From positions 1 through 34,697 of the forward strand of contig JBCCFW010000070.1 of the NCBI GenBank assembly GCA_039029535.1: DNA of 34,697 bases. The letters are read 5' to 3'. This DNA is from JBCCFW01 sp039029535 (GTDB lineage Bacteria; Acidobacteriota; JBCCFW01). The position numbers and the translations under genes were made by a program. The notes under the pieces were generated by a model, which was given only the letters and a program-made list of their open reading frames with translations, had not been told where the DNA came from and made no database searches. Of this stretch, positions 22,598 to 30,458 are shown one piece after another. Each line of letters starts with the position of its first letter. Position 1 is the first letter of the stretch.

Positions 22598-23355
22598 AGG
22601 GTCGGCTCGAGCTCGCGTCGGTGAGCGTCCGCTTCGGCGACCGCTCGGCCCTGCGCGAGCTCGACCTGACCACCGAGCCCGGCGAGACGCTCGCCCTGCT
22701 GGGTGCCAGCGGCTCGGGCAAGACGACGACGCTGCGTCTGCTCAACGGCTTGCAGGCGCCGACCTCGGGTGCGGTTCGACTCGACGACCGAGAGCTGACC
22801 GAGCGCTCCTCGGCGGACCTGCGCCAGGTTCGCTCGCGCATCGGCTTCGTTCCCCAGCAGCTCGCGCTCATGCCCAACGTGTCGGTGCTCGCCAACGTGC
22901 TCGCCGGAGCCCTCGGCCGACGCGGTCAGCTCGCAGCGCTCCGCTCGTGGCTGCTGCCGACACGAGACGACGAGGAGCAGGTCCACGCCCTCCTCGAACG
23001 ACTCGGCATCGGTGACCTGCTGTACCAGCGCGTGGACCGACTGTCGGGTGGACAGCAGCAGCGCGTGGCCGTCGCCCGCGCGCTCTTTCAGGAGCCACGG
23101 GTGTTGCTGGCCGACGAGCCGGTGAGCAGCGTCGACCCGGCGCGGGCGCGCGACCTGCTCGAGCTGCTGCTGGAGCTGGCGGACGAGAGGGGCTTCGCGC
23201 TCGTGGCGAGCCTTCACGACCACGGATTGGCTCGTGAGCTCTTCCCGCGGCTGGTCGGACTCTCGGAAGGCAGGCTCGTCTTCGATGCTCCGGCGGCCGA
23301 CGTGAGCGACGAGACCTTGGCGACCCTGCACGACCTTGCGGGCGCGAGGGCCTGA
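22594..23355 (+). CDS. phnC: PhnC-type ABC transporter ATP-binding protein
   Basis: The product is 253 aa from GTG 22594. Walker A is GASGSGKTT (37-45), the Q-loop is in 'GFVPQQLALMPNVSVLANVL', the signature is LSGGQQQRVAVARAL and Walker B is VLLADEPVSSVDP. The H-loop His is in 'VASLHDHGLA'. The 'PQQLALMPNVSVLANVLAG' stretch is typical of PhnC. It powers the two permeases that follow 3 bp downstream. Confidence 0.93.
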   Translation: MKGRLELASVSVRFGDRSALRELDLTTEPGETLALLGASGSGKTTTLRLLNGLQAPTSGAVRLDDRELTERSSADLRQVRSRIGFVPQQLALMPNVSVLANVLAGALGRRGQLAALRSWLLPTRDDEEQVHALLERLGIGDLLYQRVDRLSGGQQQRVAVARALFQEPRVLLADEPVSSVDPARARDLLELLLELADERGFALVASLHDHGLARELFPRLVGLSEGRLVFDAPAADVSDETLATLHDLAGARA

Positions 23356-23358
23356 GCC

Positions 23359-24195
23359 GTGCGACGACGCCCCGAGCTTTGGCTACTGGTCGTGGCGCTC
23401 GTGGCGGGGGCCGTGGCGTTCGTCGTCCTCGACCTGCACGCGAGCCGGCTCTGGCCCGAGCCCGCGTCGTGGCGGCGGCTCGGTCGCTTCGCGCTGGCTG
23501 CGTTTCAGCCGGCGCTCACGCACTCGGGCGACGTGCCGACCGGGACTCCGTCGTTGCTCGCGCAGGTCGCGTCGGGAATCCGCTGGACGCTGGTGTTCGC
23601 CGCCGGCGCCACGTCCCTGGCCTTCGTGCTGGGGTTGCCCATGGGCCTGCTCGTCTCCCAGGCGACCTGGTCACCCGAGCAGGTCCCGTCGCGAGCCTGG
23701 CGGGGCGTGGCGCGGGCAGGACGCGGGGTCGTCCGTTCGCTGGCAGCAGTCCTGCGATCGATCCACGAGCTGCTCTGGGCGGTGCTGTTCCTGGCGGCCT
23801 TCGGGCTCAGCAGCGGCTCGGCCGTGCTCGCGCTGACGCTCCCGCTGCTCGGAACCTTCATCAAGCTCTTCGCCGAGCTCCTCGACGAGACCCCGCGGGA
23901 CGTCGTTGAGCAGCTTCGGGGGAGCGGGGCGGGGGCGGTCACCGCCTTGCTGGTCGGGTTGCTGCCCCGGGCGTGGCCCGACTTGCTCTCGTACCTGCTC
24001 TACCGCTTCGAGTGCACTCTGCGCGCGTCGGCCGTGCTCGGCTTCTTCGGCTGGCCGACACTGGGCTATCACCTCAAGCTCGAGTGGAACGCCGGTGACG
24101 ACCACGAGGCGTGGACGCATCTCTGGGCGCTGGTTCTTCTCGTCTGGCTGGTCGACCGCTGGTCGCGCTCCTTGCGCGCACGACTGGTGGCGTGA
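23359..24195 (+). CDS. phnE: PhnE-type ABC transporter permease, first copy
   Basis: The product is 278 aa from GTG 23359, 3 bp after the ATPase. It has about six hydrophobic helices. The cytoplasmic coupling loop 'LFAELLDETPRDVVEQLRGSGAG' has the EAA-like form, preceded by 'RSIHELLWAVLFLAAFGLSSGSAVLAL' (the R-x-x-PE-x-xWA motif of PhnE, with His-Glu in place of Pro-Glu). It pairs with the second permease to form the channel. Confidence 0.9.
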   Translation: MRRRPELWLLVVALVAGAVAFVVLDLHASRLWPEPASWRRLGRFALAAFQPALTHSGDVPTGTPSLLAQVASGIRWTLVFAAGATSLAFVLGLPMGLLVSQATWSPEQVPSRAWRGVARAGRGVVRSLAAVLRSIHELLWAVLFLAAFGLSSGSAVLALTLPLLGTFIKLFAELLDETPRDVVEQLRGSGAGAVTALLVGLLPRAWPDLLSYLLYRFECTLRASAVLGFFGWPTLGYHLKLEWNAGDDHEAWTHLWALVLLVWLVDRWSRSLRARLVA

Positions 24196-24197
24196 CG

Positions 24198-25109
24198 ATG
24201 ACATCCTCACTCGACCACCTTCGACGATCACGTCCTCGCAGTCGCTGGCTGCGGGCGAGCGCCGTGGCGGCGTTGGGGCTCGTGACCTGGTCGTGGTGGA
24301 CGCTGGCCGCGGACCTCGGCGATCTCGTCTCGGCGCGGCGGCTCGACAACCTCCGTCGCTTCGTCGGTGAGCTCACGCCTGAGCCGTGGCGGGGAGGAGA
24401 CGCCTCGCTCACGAGCCTGGTCGGGTGGGTGGCGGGCTTGCTCCGCGATGGCGGGCTCGTCGCGATCGGCCACACGCTGGCCGTGGCGACGCTCGCGGTG
24501 CTCGGCGCGACGGCCGTCGCCGTCGTCGTCGCGCTGCCGGCGAGCGCGACCTTCGGTCGGGCGGCGGCTTTCCTCGGCGAAGAAGAGGCTTCACGTCGCA
24601 CGCCGCGCGGGCTCGCGTGGGCGGGGCTGCGCCACGGGCTGCGCTTCGTCCTCATCGTGTTGCGAGCCGTACCGGAGTACGCCTGGGCCTTCTTGCTCGT
24701 GGGTTGTCTCGGGATCTCGTTCTGGCCGGCGGTGATCGCGTTGACGCTGCACGTCGGCGGCATCCTCGGCAAGCTCGGCACCGAGCTGGTGGAGGACTTG
24801 CCGCCGGGACCGCTGACGACCCTGCGTGGCCTCGGTGCGCGTCGCTGGCAAGCAGGGCTCACGGCGGTGCTGCCGACCGTGCTGCCTCGCTTCCTCGTCT
24901 ACGTGTTCTACCGCTTCGAGACCTGTCTTCGAGAAGCGGTGGTGCTCGGGATGCTCGGCCTGCTCTCGCTGGGCTACCTCGTGAGCGAGGCACGCGTGCG
25001 CGACCGCTACGACGAGATGTTGGTCTGGCTGGGATGTGGAGCTGCGCTGGTCTTGATTGGCGACCTGTTGTCGGGCTGGGTGCGAGCGCGGGTGCGGGCC
25101 GCGGGTTGA
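24198..25109 (+). CDS. phnE: PhnE-type ABC transporter permease, second copy
   Basis: The product is 303 aa from ATG 24198, 2 bp after the first permease; the frame extends upstream only as overlap. 'LRAVPEYAWAFLLVGCLGISFWPAVIAL' is the conserved PhnE segment, and 'LGTELVEDLPPGPLTTLRGLGARRWQ' is the EAA-type coupling loop. Two different permeases in one operon are seen in Htx- and some Phn-type systems. It ends 1 bp from the convergent TPR gene, so both transcripts probably overlap at their 3' ends. Confidence 0.9.
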   Translation: MTSSLDHLRRSRPRSRWLRASAVAALGLVTWSWWTLAADLGDLVSARRLDNLRRFVGELTPEPWRGGDASLTSLVGWVAGLLRDGGLVAIGHTLAVATLAVLGATAVAVVVALPASATFGRAAAFLGEEEASRRTPRGLAWAGLRHGLRFVLIVLRAVPEYAWAFLLVGCLGISFWPAVIALTLHVGGILGKLGTELVEDLPPGPLTTLRGLGARRWQAGLTAVLPTVLPRFLVYVFYRFETCLREAVVLGMLGLLSLGYLVSEARVRDRYDEMLVWLGCGAALVLIGDLLSGWVRARVRAAG

Positions 25110-25110
25110 G

Positions 25111-26955
25111 TCAGTCGGCGTCGTGCTCGTTGAGCTCGGCAACGTAGGTTGCCGCCGTCTCGTCATCACCGAGCGAGCGGCAGGTCGTGATCAGCTCGTT
25201 CAAGACGCGGGCATGGGTCGAGCGTTCGCGCTCACGGGGGCCGTCGAGCTTCAGCAGGCCGCGGGTGAGGTTGAGGGCCTCTTCGAGATGCCGTCGGGCC
25301 AGGTCGGGCTCGGAGGAACGGTGCTCGGCCTCCGCGAGGCCCGCCAGGTCGACGGCAACGTCGTGGAGAACGGCGGGACTCTCGCCGTCCATCTCGAGAA
25401 CCCTCCGGTCGAGCTCGAGGCTCTCGGACAAGCAGCGACGCGCGCCGGCCGGGTCGGCGTCGGCGAAGCACACGTCACCGAGGCAACGAAGGACGTGAGC
25501 CTGGTCGAGCAGCGCCTCGCTCGTCTCGCCATGGACTGCCGCCATGTATCGAATGATCTCGCGGCCCTTCTCGAGGCAATGGCGTGCCATGAAGAGATCA
25601 CCCTCGCTCAGGTAGATCTCGCCCAGGCCGCAAGAAGTGATGCTCAAGCCTTCGGCAAGCGCTTGCTCATCGTCGGTTTCCGAGAGCGCTCGTCCCTGAA
25701 TCTCGAGGCTCTCCTCGTAGCAGTGTCGAGCGCTCGTGAGTTCGCCCTGCCTTCGGTGAAGCTCGCCCAGCTCTTCGAGACTGGTGCTCAGGTCTCGAAG
25801 GGTCTCCCACGACGTCTGCCTTGCGAGAAGACGTCGATCGATGGCGACGCTCTCCTCGAAGCACCGCCGTGCTGCTGCTGGGTCGCCCGCGTCGGACTGA
25901 GCCCTTCCCAGGCGACCGAGGCCGAAGCTCAGGTCGCGGAGCGAGCGCGGGGCCTCATGCAAGGCGACCAGTCGTCGGAGGAAGAAGAGGCTCTCCTCGG
26001 CGTGGGACCGAGCGGCCTGCACGTCGCCTCGATGGGAAGCGCACTCGGCGAGCTCCTGGAGGCTGAGGCTCAGGTCTCCGAGTGTCTTGGGCGTCTCTCC
26101 GCGGTCGAGGAGACGCCGTTCGATGGCGACGCGCTCCTCACGGAGGGACCGCGCGGCCTGCAACTCACCCCGATGGGCCTCGCACTCGGCGAGCTTGCTG
26201 AGGCCGATGCTCAGGGCTTTGAGTGAGGCGGAGCTCTCCCCGTCGAGCGAGATACGCTTGCGGTCGTTGGCGACGCTCAGGTCGAAGTGACGCCGAGCCT
26301 CATCGGGCTTGCCCTCAGCGCGATGGATCTCGCCGAGTCGATCGAGACCGATGCTCAGGGATTCGAGGGTGCTGGGGGTCTCTCCGGACTGGCGGACCAG
26401 GCGGTCGTGCAACGCCAGCGCCTCCTCGGTGCAGCGCTGGGCGGCCGCGGTGTCGCCCTCCTGGGATGAGAGGGCCGCCAGTCGGTTGAGGCCGAGGCCC
26501 AGGTCCATCAGGGAGTCAGGGCTCTCATCGAAGAAGTGCACGAGCCGGCGGCGGAGCTCGACGCTCTCCTCGAAGGAGTGACGGGCGGTCACCAGGTCGT
26601 CGACGCCCTGGTGGACATCACCGTGCGTGACCAGGACGACGGCCAAGTCGTGGAGGGTGCGTGGGCTCTCCTCGTCGGCCTCGACGAGGTCCCGGCTGAA
26701 GGTCACGAGATCGTCAGCCAGCCCTGGGAGCCGATCGTCGTGCCAGAGCCGGCGATGAAGGTCGAGCTCGAGCCTCCTCCAGGCCAGGTGCTCGATGTCC
26801 GGCACCCGTACGAATGCCAGGGCTGCCTCCACGTGCTCGAGCGCCGAGGCCAGCTCGCCGGCTCGGGCCTCGGCCCGAGCCAGGTCGTGGAGCGCCTCGG
26901 CGCGCTCGGTGTCGCGTTCCGCTGCTTCCACGGCTCGTCGCAGCTCGTCACTCAT
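25111..26955 (-). CDS. TPR-repeat protein 1
   Basis: The product is 614 aa from ATG 26955, which overlaps the upstream paralogue's end by 8 bp. After a short N-terminus ('MSDELRRAVEAAERDTERAEALHDLARAEARAGELASALEHVEAAL') it is built of about 48-residue repeats of the pattern 'ETPxSLxDLSxxLxxLGEIxxxxGDxxxARxxxEESLxLxRRL'. This is a tetratricopeptide/kinesin-light-chain-like solenoid. There is no signal peptide, membrane helix or catalytic domain. Such proteins are binding scaffolds and are often found next to or fused to Ser/Thr kinases; the partner here is unknown. Confidence 0.9.
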   Translation of the reverse strand: MSDELRRAVEAAERDTERAEALHDLARAEARAGELASALEHVEAALAFVRVPDIEHLAWRRLELDLHRRLWHDDRLPGLADDLVTFSRDLVEADEESPRTLHDLAVVLVTHGDVHQGVDDLVTARHSFEESVELRRRLVHFFDESPDSLMDLGLGLNRLAALSSQEGDTAAAQRCTEEALALHDRLVRQSGETPSTLESLSIGLDRLGEIHRAEGKPDEARRHFDLSVANDRKRISLDGESSASLKALSIGLSKLAECEAHRGELQAARSLREERVAIERRLLDRGETPKTLGDLSLSLQELAECASHRGDVQAARSHAEESLFFLRRLVALHEAPRSLRDLSFGLGRLGRAQSDAGDPAAARRCFEESVAIDRRLLARQTSWETLRDLSTSLEELGELHRRQGELTSARHCYEESLEIQGRALSETDDEQALAEGLSITSCGLGEIYLSEGDLFMARHCLEKGREIIRYMAAVHGETSEALLDQAHVLRCLGDVCFADADPAGARRCLSESLELDRRVLEMDGESPAVLHDVAVDLAGLAEAEHRSSEPDLARRHLEEALNLTRGLLKLDGPRERERSTHARVLNELITTCRSLGDDETAATYVAELNEHDAD

Positions 26956-28954
26956 CTCGGCAAGACTCGTCGTGCTCCCGTAGCTCGGCTGAGTAGGTGG
27001 CTCGTGCCTCGTCGTCCCCGAGCGCGCGGCAGGTCGAGACGAGTGCCCGGAGGACGTGGGCGTGGTCCGAGCGAGAGCGTCCGAGCTGGCCCGCCTCTTC
27101 GAGCAGGCGCAGCGTGAGCGTCCTCGCCTCTTCGTAGTACTCACGAGCTGCCGCCGGGTTTTCCGCCTTTCGCTCCACCCTGGCAAGCGATCGCAGCACG
27201 ACGAACATCCCTCGGAGGGGGTCATGGCTCCCGCCGAACTCGGTGACGACGCGTCGGCGGACCGCGAGGGACTCGGTGAGGAAGCGGCGTGCGGCCGGGA
27301 GGTCTCCTTCGTTGAGACACACCTCTCCGATCCTCCCGAGCTCCACGCTGAGATCGTCCAGGAGCCTCTGGCTCTCCCCGAAGGAAGCGAGCAGGCCTCG
27401 CGTGATCTCATGGCTCTGCTCGAAGCACCGGCGTGCCTCGTCGATGTTCTTCTCGAAGAGTGCGACGTTCCCCAGCTTGAGCAGGCCGACGCCGAGATCG
27501 CGCCGATGATCGAACGTTGCGCCGGAGACCTCCAGGAGACGTCGGCTGTTCGCGACGCTCTCTTCCATGGTGACCCGGGCGACCGTGAGCTCGTCTCGTT
27601 CGAGATGAAGGTCGGCCAGCTTGTCGAGACTGCGGCACAGGTCGGCGAGCGACTCAGGGGTCTCGGCGATCGTCAGGAGCCGTCGGACCAGCTCGAGGTG
27701 TTCCTCCAGGAGGAGCTGGGCGACATCGAGATCGCCCGCTGCGTGATGAACGCAGCCGAGTCTTCCCAGGCTGATGCTCAGGTCGCGGAGCGAGCGTGGG
27801 GTTTCGTGTGCAGCGACCAGGCGTTGGCGAAGGTCGTGGCTCTCCTCGTAGAGGGCGCGAGCAGCGCTCAGGTCTGCTCGATGGCGTAGGACATCGCCGA
27901 GACCATCGAGCGCGAGACTCAAGTCGCGGAGGGCTCCCGGGCTCTCGTCGTTGTCGCGGGCGAGCACGCGGCCGATGGCCAGGCTCTCCTCGAGGTAGCT
28001 CTGGGCAGCATCGAGCTCGCCAGCATCGACGTGGACGTCTCCGAGCTTGCTGAGGATGACCTTGACGTCACGGCGAACCCAGCGGCCGTCGGTCGAGTCG
28101 GTGGCGATGCGTCGGCTGAGCCCGAGGCTCTCTTCGTACGATGCGGCCGCGCCCGCGAGATCGCCTTCGGCATGTTGGAGGTCACCGAGGTGCACGAGCA
28201 CGAGGTAGCGATCGCGAACCGCCGTCTCGGAGTCCTCCTCCAGGTCTTCGAGCTGGCGCACGAGCGCCAGGCCTTCCTGGAACGACCGGCGTGCCTCGCT
28301 GAGCTCACCCTCGTCTTCCTGGAGCTCACCGAGATCGATCAGCGTGTCCGCGACGTCGCGCAAGGCGCGAGGGCTCTCGTCGGCTCGAGCCAGCCTCCGT
28401 CGATGAAGAGCGAGCGCCTCCTCGACTCGACCGCGAGCGGTCGCGAGGTCGCCTTCCACGGCCTCGATGTCCGCGAGCCGACGGAGGGCCAAGCCGAGAT
28501 CACGCTGGGAGCGTGGGGAGCCGTCCTCGGCGAGTCGCCTGCTGAGGGCGACGCTCTCCTCGAAGGAGCGCCGCGCAGTCTCATGGTCCCCCCTGTCGTC
28601 GGCGACGTCGCCGTGGCGGAAGAGACTGATCAGGAGATCGCGAAGTGACGGTGGGGACTCCTTCTCTGTCGTGACGAGCTCTCGACTGATTGCGAGCAAG
28701 CGCTCGGCGAGCTCCGGGAGCCGAGCCTCGTGGCCGAGCCGCCGGTTGAGCGACAGCTCGAGTCTGAGCCACTTCAGGTGCGCTTGCCTGAGGGTCGGCA
28801 CGAGGGCGAGCGCCCTCTCGAGGTGCTCCAGCGCGGGTGCCAGCGCGCCCGTCGCGGACTCCTTCCGGGCCAGCCGGTAGAGCGCGTCGGCCTGACGCTG
28901 CGTGTCCCCCTCCGCCGCGGCGACCGCACGCCGCAGGTCCTCCAGCTCACTCAT
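26948..28954 (-). CDS. TPR-repeat protein 2
   Basis: The product is 668 aa from ATG 28954 and is a paralogue of the downstream TPR protein, with the same opening ('LRRAVAAAEGDTQRQADALYRLAR') and the same closing ('RSRSDHAHVLRALVSTCRALGDDEARATYSAELREHD'). It has one or two repeats more. The repeats are of the same ~48-residue TPR type. Its own start lacks a Shine-Dalgarno sequence; the strong GGGAGGAGG belongs to the tiny leader ORF that ends in a 4-bp overlap with this ATG. The two TPR genes form one operon by tandem duplication. Confidence 0.9.
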   Translation of the reverse strand: MSELEDLRRAVAAAEGDTQRQADALYRLARKESATGALAPALEHLERALALVPTLRQAHLKWLRLELSLNRRLGHEARLPELAERLLAISRELVTTEKESPPSLRDLLISLFRHGDVADDRGDHETARRSFEESVALSRRLAEDGSPRSQRDLGLALRRLADIEAVEGDLATARGRVEEALALHRRRLARADESPRALRDVADTLIDLGELQEDEGELSEARRSFQEGLALVRQLEDLEEDSETAVRDRYLVLVHLGDLQHAEGDLAGAAASYEESLGLSRRIATDSTDGRWVRRDVKVILSKLGDVHVDAGELDAAQSYLEESLAIGRVLARDNDESPGALRDLSLALDGLGDVLRHRADLSAARALYEESHDLRQRLVAAHETPRSLRDLSISLGRLGCVHHAAGDLDVAQLLLEEHLELVRRLLTIAETPESLADLCRSLDKLADLHLERDELTVARVTMEESVANSRRLLEVSGATFDHRRDLGVGLLKLGNVALFEKNIDEARRCFEQSHEITRGLLASFGESQRLLDDLSVELGRIGEVCLNEGDLPAARRFLTESLAVRRRVVTEFGGSHDPLRGMFVVLRSLARVERKAENPAAAREYYEEARTLTLRLLEEAGQLGRSRSDHAHVLRALVSTCRALGDDEARATYSAELREHDESCRDE

Positions 28955-28971
28955 TCGCGAACGCTTGCCAT
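28951..28971 (-). CDS. Six-codon leader ORF (MASVRE) before the TPR operon
   Basis: ATG 28971 has a near-ideal GGGAGGAGG 8 nt upstream, reads MASVRE and stops at 28951-28953. The stop overlaps the TPR2 ATG (ATGA), so ribosomes could reach TPR2 by termination-reinitiation. The peptide is too short to judge by homology. Confidence 0.4.
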   Translation of the reverse strand: MASVRE

Positions 28972-29008
28972 CGGATCGACCTCCTCCCTGAGTCTCGATG
29001 CCGCCCCG

Positions 29009-29014
29009 ATTCTA
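29009..29014 (-). promoter_or_regulatory. TAGAAT box upstream of the TPR operon
   Basis: On the minus strand TAGAAT lies about 40 nt before the leader ORF, in the 133-bp divergent gap with the aldehyde dehydrogenase gene. It may be a -10 element; no good -35 is seen. Confidence 0.25.
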
Positions 29015-29087
29015 GCCGATGGCTCGACGCCGGACGATCCGTGGGCCAAGATCTCCGACTCCAACCCACCCCCGTCCGGAGCCCGCC

Positions 29088-30449
29088 ATGTCGACGACCA
29101 GCACGCCCACCGACATCCTCGTCTCCCGCGACCCCCACGACGACTCCGTCGTCGGCGAGATCCGCGTCTCCACCTCCGAGGAGGTCACCGCCGCCGTCGC
29201 CTCCGCCCAGGCCGCCTACCCGGCCTGGAGCGCGCTCTCCTTCGACGAGCGGGCCGACGCCCTCCGCTCGGCCGTGCCGGCCCTGAAGGAGGCCGCCGAG
29301 GAGCTGGGCAGCCTCGTCCACCGCGAGATGGGCAAGCCCATCAAGGACGCGACCGGCGAGGCCAAGGGCGTCGCGGGCTTCGTCGAGCACGCCATCGAGC
29401 TGTCGCGGAAGGCCATCGAGCCGGAGACCTTCACCCAGGGCAACGTCGAGACCACGCTCCGCCGTGACCCCCTCGGCGTCGTCGGCGTCATCACGCCCTG
29501 GAACTTCCCGCTCTACATGCCGGCGACCCTCATCTACCCGGCGCTGCTCACCGGCAACACCGTCGTCCACAAGCCCTCCGAGCGCACGCCGCTGACGGGT
29601 CAGCGCTACACCGAGATCCTCCGCGACGCCCTGCCCGAAGGTGTCTGCGTGCCGCTGGCCGGCGCGGGTGAGGTCGGCAAGCAACTCGTCGAGGAGCCCG
29701 TGCAGATGGTCGCCTTCGTCGGCAGCCAGGGCGCCGGTCGCCACATCATGAGCGCCTGCTCGAAGAGCCTGAAGCGGCTCATCCTCGAGCTCGGTGGCAA
29801 GGACCCCATGATCGTCTTGAAGGACGCCGACGTGGAGGCCGCCGCCAAGTTCGCCGCCCGCGGCGCCTTCCGGAACTCGGGTCAGGTCTGCGTGGCGGTC
29901 GAGCGCATCCTCGTCGAGGAGCCCATCGCCGCCGAGCTCACCGAGAAGATCGTGGCGCTGGCCAACGAGACCGAGATCGGACCCATGGTCGACGCCGCGC
30001 ATCGCTCTGGCGTGGCCGCCCAGGTCGACGACGCCCGGGCCAAGGGCGCGTCCATCCTCGTGGGTGGCGAGCTCCCCGACGGCCCCGGCGCGCACTACCC
30101 GCCGACGGTCATCTCCGACATCGACGACACGATGGACATCGCCAGCGTCGAGACCTTCGGACCGGTCGCCTCCATCCGCACGGTGAGCGACGCCGACGAG
30201 GCGCTGCGGCTCGCCAACGAGGGCAACTACGGACTCGGCGCCACCGTCTGGACCAGCGACCGCGAGCAGGGCGAAGCGCTGGCCGCCCAGATCCAGGCCG
30301 GGATGGTCGGCATCAACCGCGGCATCGGCGGCGTGGGCGACAGCCCCTGGGTCGGCGCCCGGCAGTCGGGCTTCGGTCAGAACGGCTCGGTCGAGGGCAC
30401 GCGGTCCTTCACCCAGGTGCGGACCATCACTCGCGAGCTGCCCGAGTAG
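29088..30449 (+). CDS. NAD(P)-dependent aldehyde dehydrogenase family protein (succinate-semialdehyde-type)
   Basis: The product is 453 aa from ATG 29088, the usual family length. The cofactor site is 'VGVITPWNFPLYMP'. 'FVGSQGAGRHIM' follows, then the general base Glu234 in LILELGGKD and the nucleophile Cys268 in 'GQVCVAVERI'. The C-terminal 'ETFGPVASI' and 'NEGNYGLGATVWTSD' motifs complete the ALDH fold. It oxidises an aldehyde to the acid. The nearest relatives by eye are succinate-semialdehyde or similar dehydrogenases, but the substrate cannot be set from sequence. It is a single gene, divergent from the TPR operon. Confidence 0.93.
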   Translation: MSTTSTPTDILVSRDPHDDSVVGEIRVSTSEEVTAAVASAQAAYPAWSALSFDERADALRSAVPALKEAAEELGSLVHREMGKPIKDATGEAKGVAGFVEHAIELSRKAIEPETFTQGNVETTLRRDPLGVVGVITPWNFPLYMPATLIYPALLTGNTVVHKPSERTPLTGQRYTEILRDALPEGVCVPLAGAGEVGKQLVEEPVQMVAFVGSQGAGRHIMSACSKSLKRLILELGGKDPMIVLKDADVEAAAKFAARGAFRNSGQVCVAVERILVEEPIAAELTEKIVALANETEIGPMVDAAHRSGVAAQVDDARAKGASILVGGELPDGPGAHYPPTVISDIDDTMDIASVETFGPVASIRTVSDADEALRLANEGNYGLGATVWTSDREQGEALAAQIQAGMVGINRGIGGVGDSPWVGARQSGFGQNGSVEGTRSFTQVRTITRELPE

Positions 30450-30458
30450 AGCTCGGGC

